A stretch of DNA of 64,000 nt from Microcystis aeruginosa FD4. Lineage in GTDB: Bacteria > Cyanobacteriota > Cyanobacteriia > Cyanobacteriales > Microcystaceae. A model generated the notes under the pieces. That model saw only the letters and a program-made list of their open reading frames with translations, ran no database searches and had not been told where the DNA came from. The position numbers and the translations under genes were made by a program. Below are positions 1 to 8,596 of this stretch, piece after piece. Location of the stretch: assembly GCF_009792235.1 (NCBI RefSeq), contig NZ_CP046973.1, positions 620,001 through 684,000 of the forward strand, in the 5' to 3' direction. Each line of letters starts with the position of its first letter. Positions within the stretch are counted from its first letter, which is position 1.

Positions 1-4
1 AACC

Positions 5-100
5 ATGGAAAGCGTCGCTTACATTTTGGTTTTAACTATGGCTTTGGCGGTAATTTTCTTCGCCATCGCCTTCCGGGAACCTCCCCGGATTCAAAAGTAA
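5..100 (+). CDS. psbT: Photosystem II reaction center protein T
   Basis: A complete 31-residue protein, beginning MESVAYILVLTMAL and ending REPPRIQK. It has one hydrophobic helix (about residues 4-22) followed by a short basic tail, the usual layout and length for PsbT. PsbT sits at the photosystem II dimer interface in the thylakoid membrane. In cyanobacteria it normally follows psbB, which would lie just left of the window. The ATG is four bases from the window edge, so its upstream signals cannot be seen. Confidence 0.93.
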   Translation: MESVAYILVLTMALAVIFFAIAFREPPRIQK

Positions 101-137
101 ATTTCTTAACTTCGTTTAACTTAATAATTTTCTTCCC

Positions 138-182
138 CGAGCCGCCCGCTTGTCAAAAGCAGGTTAGCGGCTCTGGTTTTCG
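138..182 (+). terminator. Probable terminator after psbT
   Basis: GAGCCGC and GCGGCTC form a stem around a loop of about 23 bases, followed by a short T-rich stretch. It lies between psbT and nrdR. The long loop and weak T tract make this a moderate call. Confidence 0.5.
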
Positions 183-227
183 TATTTAAAGGCTTAAATT
201 AAAGGTTCCCCTCACCGAGCGCCTCCT

Positions 228-743
228 ATGCAGTGTCCTAATTGTCAGCATACCGATAGTCGCGTTTTAGAGTCCCGTTCCTCCGAAAACGGTCAGAGCA
301 TTCGTCGTCGTCGTGAATGCTTACAATGTAAACATCGCTTCACCACCTACGAGCGCATCGAATTTGTGCCGATCACGGTGATTAAAAAAGATGGTAAACG
401 GGAATCTTTTCATCGCTCCAAACTGCTGCGCGGTATCGTCCGCGCCTGCGAAAAAACCGGCATTCCCCACCTCAGATTAGAGGCGATCGTCAATGATATC
501 GAATCCCGTCTGCAGCAAGACTCAAAACGGGAGGTAACAAGTCAGGAGATCGGTCAATTAGTCCTAGAATACCTCCGGCAAGAATCGGAAGTGGCCTATG
601 TGCGCTTTGCTTCGGTTTACGGCAATTTTCAGGGAATTAGAGACTTTATCGCCGCTTTAGCACTGCTGCAATCCTCCGAAATCGAACGCGCTCATCCTTC
701 TTGGTCTCAAGTGGAAGAAGCCAGCGTGATCACCTCGTCTTAA
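228..743 (+). CDS. nrdR: Transcriptional repressor NrdR
   Basis: A 171-residue protein with an N-terminal zinc ribbon made by Cys3, Cys6, Cys31 and Cys34, followed by a basic patch (RRRRE) and an ATP-cone domain over about residues 47-140. This is the NrdR architecture. NrdR senses ATP/dATP through the cone and represses ribonucleotide reductase genes by binding NrdR boxes. The length is normal for the family apart from a slightly longer C-terminal tail. No nrd gene is adjacent, so regulation would be in trans. The ATG has no strong Shine-Dalgarno sequence. Confidence 0.93.
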   Translation: MQCPNCQHTDSRVLESRSSENGQSIRRRRECLQCKHRFTTYERIEFVPITVIKKDGKRESFHRSKLLRGIVRACEKTGIPHLRLEAIVNDIESRLQQDSKREVTSQEIGQLVLEYLRQESEVAYVRFASVYGNFQGIRDFIAALALLQSSEIERAHPSWSQVEEASVITSS

Positions 744-744
744 A

Positions 745-812
745 TAGGGTTTGCGGCAAAAAGTTTTTCCTGGGGGCAGGGTGTGGGGTGTAGGGTGTAG
801 GGTGTAGGGTTT
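745..812 (+). repeat. TAGGGTTTGC-ended minisatellite module
   Basis: The stretch starts TAGGGTTTGCGGCAAAAAG and runs into a tandem GGGTGTAGGGTGTGG-type array. The same module occurs in reverse orientation at 37174-37259, and related ends occur at 8579-8589 and 31990-32005. It is one of the dispersed noncoding repeat families of this genome. Confidence 0.8.
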
Positions 813-1039
813 TACCCATTTTCAGGGGGTCAATTACCTAATTTTCAGGGAAAAAGTCCAGGGATTTTCCCCCCGATCACCCCAATAGGCGGTACTTTTG
901 GATTTCAAAAAGGTCTAAAAGTCTTATCGAACAATGTTTTTAGATTTATTCAGCAAGCCCTAAATAGTTCCCGATTCAGTTATAATTGAGATCCCTTGTG
1001 CTATTTTAAAGTCCAAGCTCTGGTTAGATTCTTAAAAGT

Positions 1040-1196
1040 CATTCTTGAGGCCTATTGCCTCCAAGAAAGCTGGATGCGGCAGTTCATCCCCTAGGCCCTG
1101 CCTAGAAACTAAATTGGGAGACAAATCCCTTGTTTAGAAACTGTACATCACATAGGAGGAAAAACCTACGGAAATTCCGAGGCCCAAACAACGTAC
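1040..1196 (+). promoter_or_regulatory. Structured leader upstream of rps1
   Basis: The untranslated stretch holds two small inverted repeats (GAGGC/GCCTC near 1047-1061 and CTAGGC/GCCTAG at 1091-1105) and a very good AGGAGG at about 1154-1159. That Shine-Dalgarno sequence lies about 37 bases before the ATG, too far for normal use, with no ATG nearer to it. It may be part of an autoregulatory S1 leader; this is inference. The rest of 813-1040 holds nothing recognisable. Confidence 0.35.
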
Positions 1197-2189
1197 ATGA
1201 CCACCCAAAAAACCGCAAACAAAAACATAGGCTTTACCCATGAAGATTTTGCCGCCCTTCTAGACAAATACGATTATCATTTCAGTCCAGGAGATGTTGT
1301 CGCCGGGACTGTTTTCAGCATGGAACCCCGGGGAGCGCTCATCGATATCGGTGCTAAAACCGCCGCTTTTATCCCCGTGCAGGAGATGTCGATCAACCGC
1401 GTCGATAATCCCGAAGAAGTTTTACAACCCAACGAAACTCGCGAATTTTTCATTCTTACCGACGAGAATGAAGACGGACAGCTAACCCTGTCGATCCGTC
1501 GCATTGAATATATGCGCGCTTGGGAACGGGTGCGTCAATTGCAAAAAGAAGATGCTACCGTGCGATCGAATGTTTTTGCCACTAACCGTGGTGGGGCATT
1601 AGTCAGAATTGAAGGTCTCCGCGGCTTTATCCCCGGTTCTCACATTAGCACCAGAGAGGCGAAAGAGGATTTAGTCGGTCAGGAATTGCCCTTAAAGTTT
1701 TTGGAAGTGGATGAAGACCGCAACCGTCTCGTCTTGAGTCATCGTCGCGCTTTAGTGGAAGGCAAGATGAACGGTTTAGCCGTGGGACAGGTGGTAATCG
1801 GTTCCGTGCGCGGAATCAAGCCCTACGGTGCTTTCATCGATATCGGTGGAGTCAGTGGTTTACTGCATATTTCCGAAATCTCTCACGATCACATTGACAC
1901 CCCCCACACGGTTTTCAATGTCAATGATGAGTTAAAAGTGATGATTATCGATCTCGATGCCGAAAGAGGTCGCATTTCCCTCTCGACCAAACAATTAGAA
2001 CCCGAACCGGGAGATATGCTAAAAAATCGCCCGTTAGTGTTTGAAAAAGCCGAAGAAATGGCGATTAAATACCGAGAAAAACGTCTAGCGGAAGCCGAAG
2101 GACGGACTGTCTCAGAAGTAGTCGCAGAAATCGAAGTTCCCCCCGCCTTGGAGGAGGAAGATTTAGTTCTCGCTGCTACCGAGGAGTAG
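1197..2189 (+). CDS. rps1: 30S ribosomal protein S1
   Basis: A 330-residue protein with three consecutive S1 RNA-binding domains, beginning near residues 30, 115 and 200. The third carries the signature VVIGSVRGIKPYGAFIDIGG and VSGLLHISEIS. Cyanobacterial and plastid S1 have three domains, against six in E. coli, so the length is normal. S1 on the 30S subunit helps bind mRNA during initiation. The first ATG that keeps the conserved GFTHEDFAALLDKYDYHF start was chosen. The C-terminus ends in an acidic tail. Confidence 0.95.
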   Translation: MTTQKTANKNIGFTHEDFAALLDKYDYHFSPGDVVAGTVFSMEPRGALIDIGAKTAAFIPVQEMSINRVDNPEEVLQPNETREFFILTDENEDGQLTLSIRRIEYMRAWERVRQLQKEDATVRSNVFATNRGGALVRIEGLRGFIPGSHISTREAKEDLVGQELPLKFLEVDEDRNRLVLSHRRALVEGKMNGLAVGQVVIGSVRGIKPYGAFIDIGGVSGLLHISEISHDHIDTPHTVFNVNDELKVMIIDLDAERGRISLSTKQLEPEPGDMLKNRPLVFEKAEEMAIKYREKRLAEAEGRTVSEVVAEIEVPPALEEEDLVLAATEE

Positions 2190-2328
2190 GTCAGTTATCA
2201 GTTATCAGTTATCAGTTATCAGTTATCAGATGTAATTTTTTAATTGTGCAGTATTAAATAGAATTTTCCTACTGTCTTTTTACTGTTTACTGATCACTGA
2301 TTACTGTTTACTGATCACTGATTATAGA
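2190..2328. repeat. TTATCAG heptamer array and ACTGATTACTG array
   Basis: Five head-to-tail TCAGTTA units (2191-2228) come first. After an AT-rich spacer there is a block alternating ACTGTTTACTG and ATCACTGATTACTG. Similar pairs of arrays recur at 2850-3035, 26855-26972, 28258-28293 and 35987-36125. There are no unique spacers, so it is not CRISPR. Confidence 0.85.
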
Positions 2329-2408
2329 TTGTCTTTCTTTTCGTAGATGACTTGACATAATTAGCAGACCTAGTTGCAATAGAATGCAGACACACAGATT
2401 TTAACCCA

Positions 2409-3749
2409 ATGAAAGCAAGGTATCAATACCGGATTTACCCAACAAACCAACAAAAGAGGCTTTTGTCTCAATTGTTTGGGTGTGTGCGTGTCGTCTGGAA
2501 CGATACCTTAGCTTACTGCCAAGAACTCTATCGACAAGGAGAGAAAAAGCCGAAATATACAGAGTTGTCCAAAAGACTAACTCAAATTAAAAAGACAACA
2601 GAAAAAGTCTGGCTGACTGAGGTTTCTTCTATTCCTTTACAACAGTCTTTGAGAGATTTAGAGACAGCCTATTCTAACTTTTTTGCATCTTGTAAGGGAG
2701 AAAGAAAAGGAAAGAAAGTAAAACCTCCTAAATTTAAAAAACGTAAATCTAAACAATCAGCGAGATTTACCGAACGATAATGGCTTTACCGTCAATCAAC
2801 ACCACGTTACTTTAGCAAAAATTGGTGATTTAAAAGTCGTTTGGAGCCGTCCATTATCAGTTATCAGTTATCAGTTATCAGTTATCAGTTATCAGGTTTG
2901 AGTTTTCCGTTAGTAGTTATCAGTTAGTAGTTATCAGTTATCAGTTATCAGGTTTGAGTTTTCCGTTAGTATTATCAAGTGGCAAGTTCGGAGCTTTCTT
3001 TTCACTGATTACTGGTTACTGATTACTGACTAGGGATTGCTACTTTTTCGACTCTTTCAACAGGGGAAAAGATAGACGATCCTAAGCCTTTAAAGAAACG
3101 ATTGAAACGGCTAAGAAAGGCACAGAAAAACCTTTCTAGAAAACAGAAAGGAAGTAACCGACGGGAAAAAGCGAGAAAACGAGTAGCTAAAATTCATGCA
3201 AAAATTAAAGACACTCGCACTGATTTTTTGCAGAAACTGTCCAATAAAATTGTTCGTGAGAATCAAAGGATAGTTTTAGAGGATTTAAACACATCAGGAA
3301 TGGTTAAAAATCGGAAGTTGTCCCGTGCTATATCAGACTTAGGATGGCGTTCTTTTCGAGATATGCTATCAGCAAAGTCTGATAAATATGGGCGTGATTT
3401 TCGGATAATTACGAGCTGGGAGCCAACTAGCCAACGATGTTCCTGTTGTGGGAATATTGGCGGGAAAAAGGCGTTAAATATCCGCGAGTGGGAATGTCTT
3501 TTCTGTGGGACTTTCCATGATAGGGATGTAAACGCCGCAATTAATATCAAGGTCGCCGGTGGGCAATCGGAGACCACAAAAAACGGACGGGTCGGAAAAC
3601 GTAAGACTTCTGTTAAAGGGTCGCGTCAACCGTTCGGACCTCGGCGTGAGCTTTTGTCGAACGCTGATCTCACGGCCGAAGCCCATCGGTCGGTCGTTCA
3701 ATTAAGTTTGTTCGATCTGCCGGTCATCACCGTCCGTTTACGGCGGTGA
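2409..3749 (+). pseudogene. tnpB: TnpB RNA-guided nuclease, broken
   Basis: The N-terminal piece (2409 to about 2850) opens MKARYQYRIYPTNQQKRLL, the typical TnpB/OrfB helix-turn-helix start. A frameshift near 2775 moves reading into a frame giving NGFTVNQHHVTLAKIGDLKVVW. TTATCAG-type repeats then replace about 35-40 codons, including the expected GIDLG catalytic Asp. Reading resumes near 3040 (FSTLSTGEKID) and continues through RLRKAQKNLSRKQKGS, the second acidic site (IVLEDLNTSGM) and a CxxC...CxxC zinc ribbon ending DRDVNAAINI. The first RuvC aspartate is lost, so the nuclease should be inactive. Confidence 0.85.
2850..3035. repeat. TTATCAG and ACTGATTACTG arrays inside tnpB
   Basis: Tandem TTATCAG units, two copies of a TCAGGTTTGAGTTTTCCGTT spacer unit and a closing ACTGATTACTG block occupy the place of the middle of tnpB. 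It is the same repeat family found between genes elsewhere in the window, here sitting within a coding sequence. Confidence 0.85.
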
Positions 3750-3765
3750 GGATGTCAATCAATCT

Positions 3766-4848
3766 TCAGGCACTGCCGATAAATCCTGTAATTCCAGTCA
3801 TCTCCTCGCTACTATTGGCATCGAGGAAACGATTCAAGTCATCAAAAGTGGTTCCGTAGGTAATGGTGTTATCCTCGTATCCTTTCAGGCTGACGGTATG
3901 TTGATCGAAAGCTTGGTGGAGATGGGGTAAACCGATGAGATAACGGTAGGTAGTTGCTCCGATGGCTAAATCCTTACCTATTTCTTGAGTAGCCGACTCT
4001 AAACGAAAAGCGGCGTTGACTGTATCTCCGATCGCCGTATAATCTGGATGTTCACCACTACCAGTATTGCCCACCATGGCATAACCAGTATTCACTGCCG
4101 CACCGATGCGTAATTTAAAGGGTAAGGGATATTGTTCGCTTAAAGCGCAGGTCATGTTGTATAGTTGCGTAATTGCTTCGAAAATTTGCAGGATATCGTC
4201 TTGACTGATTTCCTGTTGGCCGTGAAACCAGATGGCCATGATCGCATCACCGATATATTTATCTACCCAACTGCCGGAACTGCGGATAATACTCCCAGCA
4301 TGGCGAAACCAACTGCCAATCAGAGAAGAAAGCACTTTTTCGTCTAATTGCTGGGTTAAAGCCGTAAAATTCCGCATATCTACCACCATCACCGATGTTA
4401 AGCGCCGTTCATGGACGGCCGAGGTGGGGGGATCCCATTCTAAATTGCGCGCTTGCTTGCCTATATTAGTGGGAGTAGGACGATGGAACTGCACTTCGGT
4501 TTTGCCAAAGCTGATCCGATCTTTGTCATGAATAGTCGCGGGAATGGCTACCCTTCTGCCGTTGACAAAACTTCCATTGAGACTACCGAGATCGATCAGA
4601 TAAAAATCTCCTGTGTCCGTGGATTGTAAAATAGCGTGATGGCGAGAGATACAGTGATCTTTAATCACTATATCGTTATCTTTGCCCCTTCCGATTGTCC
4701 AGTAAGATTTCCCGACGAGAGGGAAAAAACGCTGTCCCTTCTCGGTATAGAGCAGTAGATAGGGATTTTGTCCTAGTATATCCACGGGTGCATAAGCGGC
4801 AATAGATAGACGGGGGTAACTACATATCTTATACCAACCATTCCGCAC
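3766..4848 (-). CDS. FHA-domain class III adenylate cyclase
   Basis: A 360-residue protein with a forkhead-associated domain (about residues 45-115; GRGKDNDIVIKDHCISRHHA and SLNGSFVNGRRV) followed by a class III nucleotide cyclase domain (about 145-330). The two metal-binding aspartates are in VVDMRNFT and YIGDAIMAIW. The Lys of DKYIGD and the Asp of HPDYTAIGDTVN fit ATP rather than GTP specificity. Asn and Arg of TVNAAFRLE are the transition-state residues. It probably makes cAMP in response to a phosphopeptide-binding event read by the FHA domain. It stands alone on the minus strand beside the broken tnpB element. Confidence 0.88.
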   Translation of the reverse strand: MRNGWYKICSYPRLSIAAYAPVDILGQNPYLLLYTEKGQRFFPLVGKSYWTIGRGKDNDIVIKDHCISRHHAILQSTDTGDFYLIDLGSLNGSFVNGRRVAIPATIHDKDRISFGKTEVQFHRPTPTNIGKQARNLEWDPPTSAVHERRLTSVMVVDMRNFTALTQQLDEKVLSSLIGSWFRHAGSIIRSSGSWVDKYIGDAIMAIWFHGQQEISQDDILQIFEAITQLYNMTCALSEQYPLPFKLRIGAAVNTGYAMVGNTGSGEHPDYTAIGDTVNAAFRLESATQEIGKDLAIGATTYRYLIGLPHLHQAFDQHTVSLKGYEDNTITYGTTFDDLNRFLDANSSEEMTGITGFIGSA

Positions 4849-4901
4849 ATTTTCATCTGTCTAAGTGAATAGGTGGAAACGGGAATTAGCCTGGAAAACC
4901 A

Positions 4902-5603
4902 TTAGGCCAGAGAAGCGGTAATCCAAAATAAACCATCGACTAAAATTGTACTCAATACGGCTCCGCTAAATGCCCACCAATGACATACCCGTTTTTGCAA
5001 AGGATAGATACCGATCGCTAAGAGCAGGTTGAGCAGCACGATCGCCCAACTGATGCCCCAGGGGGTCTGAATTTGGGCCAAAGCGTTATGAAATATCGGC
5101 GATACTAGGTTGGGGTCTAGTTCCACGGTCATTAATTGTCGCCAGTAGGGAATTAGTCCCGTTAGATAGAAATATAAGTCGGTGATGGCGGTTCCCAACA
5201 AAGAACCCAGATAGAAAAGATTGCCCACTTTGCCGCGACCTTTGCATAATCCCCAGAGAACAAAGGGCAGCCCGATCGCTTCCATGGGAAGGTGGATCAA
5301 GGGTTCCCAACGCCACCAACCCCAGTACAGAGAACCGGCTAACCAACTCCAACTAAAGCCCAAAAGTAAATCCCCCCAAAGACTTATTTTTGCTTGTTTG
5401 AGCAGCCAAATCCCTAACCCCACCCAGAAAACGGTTAAACCTAGGCTAACTTCGGGATAGTAGCGCACTAGGGGCGCTTGCACGAACACGGGGACTGATA
5501 CCAGAAATGCTGCTGTCCAAAAGACGGATTGACATTTTTCCCAGTTAGGGACTAGGGGTTTCAGGCGATCGGGATTGCTGGGGACTAGGGTAGAGTTGAG
5601 CAA
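4902..5603 (-). CDS. Cyanobacterial membrane protein, DUF3120 type
   Basis: A 233-residue hydrophobic protein with about six membrane segments, rich in Trp (SLYWGWWRWEPLIHLPMEAIGLPF). I recognise it as the DUF3120 family found across cyanobacteria; its function is unknown. It is monocistronic as far as can be seen, with about 53 bases to the cyclase start. A polar N-terminal stretch (about 25 residues) precedes the first segment. Confidence 0.7.
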   Translation of the reverse strand: MLNSTLVPSNPDRLKPLVPNWEKCQSVFWTAAFLVSVPVFVQAPLVRYYPEVSLGLTVFWVGLGIWLLKQAKISLWGDLLLGFSWSWLAGSLYWGWWRWEPLIHLPMEAIGLPFVLWGLCKGRGKVGNLFYLGSLLGTAITDLYFYLTGLIPYWRQLMTVELDPNLVSPIFHNALAQIQTPWGISWAIVLLNLLLAIGIYPLQKRVCHWWAFSGAVLSTILVDGLFWITASLA

Positions 5604-5766
5604 AGGATTTCAGAATTGTTACAAAACTTTACTTATATTAAGATACATCATTCTTTCTCTACTATATCCCCCCTAGGGGCATTTTGATAAATTAAAAAAT
5701 TGTTTTTGGCGATGCGCTATCCTGTTAGAATCGAAACGACAGCAGCGATCGAGGAGTGCAAACAAT

Positions 5767-6435
5767 ATGGCAGCGGGCGATGAAGAAAATCCCAGAATGC
5801 CCCTAGATCAAGTTATTTTTGTCATTGCTTGCGTCTATCTGGGTTGGGTGGTGGCAGGGCTAATCAGTCAAAAAAATGCCCCTGTCTCTCAAAATGGCAC
5901 GATTTCCCCGGAAGATCAAAAATTTATCGCCTATCTGCAATCATCTCTGACTATTATCGATCGCCAAGGTACAACTTCATCCCCCGATCCTTATCCTTCT
6001 CCGAAAAATAACCCTTCTCCGGTAGCCACAGTTCCACCACCACCCCCCGCTAATTTACCTGTTAATAATACTCCTAGGGTAATAGAAAGAATTTACGTTC
6101 CCGTTTATCCCCAAACCCCTGAAACTACTGCCAAAATTGTCCCGGTTACACCCCCAAATCCCGATATTTCCGCGCCACCATTACCGGCTGCCCCCGAGGT
6201 GAATCGGCCAGTGGCAGCGCTTATTCCTACCAATAATCAGGTGAAAAATACCCTGGTGGGGGTGATCGATTTAGGCGATCGATCTTCAGCTTTATTTGAT
6301 AATAAGGGGATAACTACGCGTATTTCTCCAGGGGAATTTATCAACGGTTGGACTTTAGTGGAAGTTGGCAATCAACAGGTTATTTTGTCTCGCAACGGCC
6401 AAATAAAAGTCTTAGAAGTGGGACAATCTTTTTAG
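5767..6435 (+). CDS. Membrane-anchored proline-rich protein with GspC/PilP-like C-terminal domain
   Basis: A 222-residue protein with one N-terminal membrane segment (about residues 13-32) and a long Pro/Thr-rich linker (about 70-160). Its small C-terminal beta domain is VGVIDLGDRSSALFDNKGITTRISPGEFINGWTLVEV...QVILSRNGQIKVLEVGQSF. That last part resembles the HR domain of GspC/PilP pilus and secretion assembly proteins. A GAGGAG stands before the ATG. Its 3' end overlaps the convergent VOC gene by four bases. The assignment is by fold resemblance only. Confidence 0.5.
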   Translation: MAAGDEENPRMPLDQVIFVIACVYLGWVVAGLISQKNAPVSQNGTISPEDQKFIAYLQSSLTIIDRQGTTSSPDPYPSPKNNPSPVATVPPPPPANLPVNNTPRVIERIYVPVYPQTPETTAKIVPVTPPNPDISAPPLPAAPEVNRPVAALIPTNNQVKNTLVGVIDLGDRSSALFDNKGITTRISPGEFINGWTLVEVGNQQVILSRNGQIKVLEVGQSF

Positions 6436-6866
6436 GTTAAACGACGGATAAATTCCAGGGGTAAACCGTCTGTATCGGCAATAAAAGTGACTTCATAGAC
6501 GTGATCGCCGATCATCTGTTGTTGGGGTGGCAAAAGAATATTTAAAGGTTGATATAAATCAGCATCCTCTTGATGAGCTTGCTGAAAGTTATTTGTTAAT
6601 TTTTCTAACCATTCTGGTAAATTGCTGACATTTTCTGTTAGGTCAAAAGACAAGTGATAATAACCGACATAATGCTGATCACTAAAGGCATCGGGTGCAG
6701 GTTTCGGTTGAGGAATTTGGATTAATTCGATGCGTCCGTTTAACCCGGTTAGCCAACAGGCCAAAGTATAACCCGTGGTGAATCTTTCCTCTAGGGTAAA
6801 ACCGAGAAGTTGATAAAAAGCGATCGCCCGATGGATATTAGCCGTCCGAATAGAAGCATGGTGCAT
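6432..6866 (-). CDS. VOC family (glyoxalase-like) protein
   Basis: A 144-residue vicinal-oxygen-chelate protein. It opens with the first beta-alpha unit MHHASIRTANIHRAIAFYQLLGF and has a second module ending with DTDGLPLEFIRRL. His2 or His3 and Glu residues could bind metal (HHASIR, ELIQIP, YHLSFD, LEFI). It is of single-domain glyoxalase size. The substrate is unknown. It lies 16 bases downstream of the TIGR02652-type gene on the same strand. Confidence 0.75.
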   Translation of the reverse strand: MHHASIRTANIHRAIAFYQLLGFTLEERFTTGYTLACWLTGLNGRIELIQIPQPKPAPDAFSDQHYVGYYHLSFDLTENVSNLPEWLEKLTNNFQQAHQEDADLYQPLNILLPPQQQMIGDHVYEVTFIADTDGLPLEFIRRLT

Positions 6867-6882
6867 TTTCAGTGATCAGTAA

Positions 6883-7398
6883 TCAGTCAAAAAGACGAAA
6901 ATAGGGGTAACGTTTGGGAACCCCCGGTTCTTTTTCCAGATCAAAGTTAATTACATCCCAACAGGGTTCATCGGGAGCATCGGGGCTAAATTCTACTGGT
7001 AAACCGTAGAGACGGGGAATAGCGGCTTCACCCGGTCCATTACCCCGCCAAGCGGTGTTACGTTCTAGGTAGGAACTAACTAAATCGCGATAACGGTTGG
7101 CAATAATTACTTTAGTCGCCTTGAATCCTTGAGTATAGAGGCGATCGAGTGCTTCGTGAATCTCAAAACGAATACCATCCGGGTGAGTGTGTTGACGATA
7201 CCACTCACCATTCCAGAGTCGCCAATGCCGTCCTGACTGCAAGTGAACCAACTCACCCGTTTTGGGATCGGCTTCAAAAGCCCCATGGCGCGGACACAAA
7301 TAGGTATCCGTCAAAGTGAGGGCGGGGATTAGCTGCCGACAGTGAGGACAATGGATATCGGGGCCAAAAACAGGGTATTGTAAACTTGCATTGATCAT
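6883..7398 (-). CDS. Conserved cyanobacterial protein, TIGR02652 type
   Basis: A 171-residue protein starting MINASLQYPVFGPDIHCPHCRQLIPALTLTD. It has a rubredoxin-like CPHC...CPRHG zinc site (about residues 17-40) and a conserved acidic/aromatic C-terminus ending PKRYPYFRLFD. I recognise it as the TIGR02652 family, restricted to cyanobacteria and of unknown function. Reading could begin 22 codons earlier at another start, but the upstream extension looks like untranslated sequence, so this ATG was chosen. It likely forms an operon with the VOC gene. Confidence 0.7.
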   Translation of the reverse strand: MINASLQYPVFGPDIHCPHCRQLIPALTLTDTYLCPRHGAFEADPKTGELVHLQSGRHWRLWNGEWYRQHTHPDGIRFEIHEALDRLYTQGFKATKVIIANRYRDLVSSYLERNTAWRGNGPGEAAIPRLYGLPVEFSPDAPDEPCWDVINFDLEKEPGVPKRYPYFRLFD

Positions 7399-7506
7399 GG
7401 AAGAACCTAAGCTAAAAATTGTTATCTTTGTACCAATAATCCTATCCATATTATACCCAACCAAATTGGACGGGTATTCTCTTTCGACTCTAGTGTAGAT
7501 TCTTTC

Positions 7507-8058
7507 ATGTCTTTAGATAACTTAAGATCAACTTCTAATTTCTGGCCGCTTGTCGATGTCAGTCAAGCGGCTTTTATTGCCCCTAATGCCACGGTAATGG
7601 GCGATATTTCCCTAGCTGTGGGGGTGAGTGTTTGGTATGGGGCGGTATTGCGCGCCGACGTGGAACGCATCGAAATTGGGGCTTATACTAATATCCAAGA
7701 TGGGGCAATCCTACACGGAGATCCGGGCAAAATTACTATCCTTGAAGATTATGTCACCATCGGGCATCGGGCGGTAATTCACGCAGCCCATATTGAACGC
7801 GGTTGTTTAATCGGCATTGGGGCAGTGATTCTCGATGGTGTGCGCGTCGGGGCGGGTAGTATTGTCGGGGCGGGTAGTATTGTGACAAAAGATATACCAC
7901 CGCGATCTTTAGTGGTGGGTATTCCCGCTAAACGCGTCCGGGAAGTGTCGCCACAGGAGGCTCAAGAGTTGATCGAACACGCCGAGCGCTATGCTAAACT
8001 TGCCCTCGTTCATGGGGGAAAAGGTACTGATACCGGATTCCCAAAACGGGCGGATTAG
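7507..8058 (+). CDS. Gamma-class carbonic anhydrase family protein
   Basis: A 183-residue left-handed beta-helix protein built of hexapeptide repeats (about residues 25-140). The three zinc-binding histidines of the gamma carbonic anhydrase / YrdA family are present: His in LHGDPGK, and the pair in GHRAVIHAAH. A C-terminal helix follows. It may hydrate CO2 or be a non-catalytic homologue; it lacks the RbcS-like domains of CcmM. It is divergent from the TIGR02652-type gene and 65 bases ahead of psbY. Confidence 0.85.
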   Translation: MSLDNLRSTSNFWPLVDVSQAAFIAPNATVMGDISLAVGVSVWYGAVLRADVERIEIGAYTNIQDGAILHGDPGKITILEDYVTIGHRAVIHAAHIERGCLIGIGAVILDGVRVGAGSIVGAGSIVTKDIPPRSLVVGIPAKRVREVSPQEAQELIEHAERYAKLALVHGGKGTDTGFPKRAD

Positions 8059-8123
8059 GGTATAAATATAAAATGAGAATCAAGTAACAATCTTTTAAGC
8101 ACTGACCGAGGAGAAGGAAATCT

Positions 8124-8243
8124 ATGGACTGGAGAGTGTTAATCGTTTTAACCCCTTTGCTTATTGCTGGTGGCTGGGCTGTCTTCAACATCGGCGCTGC
8201 CGCTATTAGACAAGCTCAACAGTTTCTCAGCAAACAAAGTTAA
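8124..8243 (+). CDS. psbY: Photosystem II protein Y
   Basis: A 39-residue protein, MDWRVLIVLTPLLIAGGWAV, followed by a short amphipathic tail ending QFLSKQS. It has a single membrane helix (about residues 4-22), as in PsbY, a peripheral small subunit near cytochrome b559. A purine-rich GAGGAGAAGGAAA stands just upstream of the ATG. A terminator hairpin follows the stop. Confidence 0.9.
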   Translation: MDWRVLIVLTPLLIAGGWAVFNIGAAAIRQAQQFLSKQS

Positions 8244-8264
8244 TAAAAGTTTATACTTCTTAGT

Positions 8265-8300
8265 AAAACCGACCGCCTAGGCGATCGGTTTTTAATTTTT
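8265..8300 (+). terminator. Intrinsic terminator of psbY
   Basis: AAAACCGA and TCGGTTTT pair around a GC-rich core (CCGCCTAGGCG), followed by TTTTTAATTTTT. It lies about 20 bases after the psbY stop. Confidence 0.85.
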
Positions 8301-8320
8301 CCTGATCAGGCGATCGCTGC

Positions 8321-8589
8321 TTGGGGTGTAGGGTGTGGGGTGTAGGGTGTGGGGTGTAGGATGTAGGGTGTGGGGTGTGGGGTGTGGGGTGATGGGGAAG
8401 TGGGGGAATTATGAATTATGAATTATGAATTGGGGTATGGAGAGAACAAATAAAAATAATCTCCTGACTCCTGAATCCTGACTCCTGAATACTGAATACT
8501 GAATACTGACTCCTGAATCCTGAATCCTGACTCCTGACTCCTGTCTCCTGTCTCCTAACCCCACCAATACACTTTTTCAGCAAACCCTA
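8321..8589. repeat. Minisatellite cluster between psbY and the FAD oxidoreductase gene
   Basis: Three array types in a row: GGTGTAGGGTGTGG units (8321-8397), AATTATGA units (8406-8436) and CTCCTGACTCCTGAATACTGA units (8461-8556). They close with CTTTTTCAGCAAACCCTA at 8572-8589, a motif that also ends the array at 31951-32005. No gene is visible. Confidence 0.85.
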
Positions 8590-8596
8590 CTTAACC

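Larger units (their letters stand above)
2340..3758 (+). mobile_element. Degenerate IS200/IS605-type element carrying only tnpB
   Basis: The element consists of a tnpB gene with no tnpA beside it. It ends at a right-end hairpin (CACCG 3728-3732 and CGGTG 3744-3748) followed by GATGTCAA. The left end is not sharply defined and is placed between the repeat array and the tnpB start. Such single-gene elements depend on TnpA from elsewhere for movement. In this family the right end and the 3' part of tnpB also encode the guide (omega) RNA. The coding region is broken, as described in the tnpB entry. Confidence 0.65.

Noticed and set aside
2190..2330. TTATCAG tandem units considered as a CRISPR array
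   Set aside because: The units are 7 bases, directly abutting, with no unique spacers, and no cas gene is nearby. The same holds for the arrays at 28258, 35987 and 40125.
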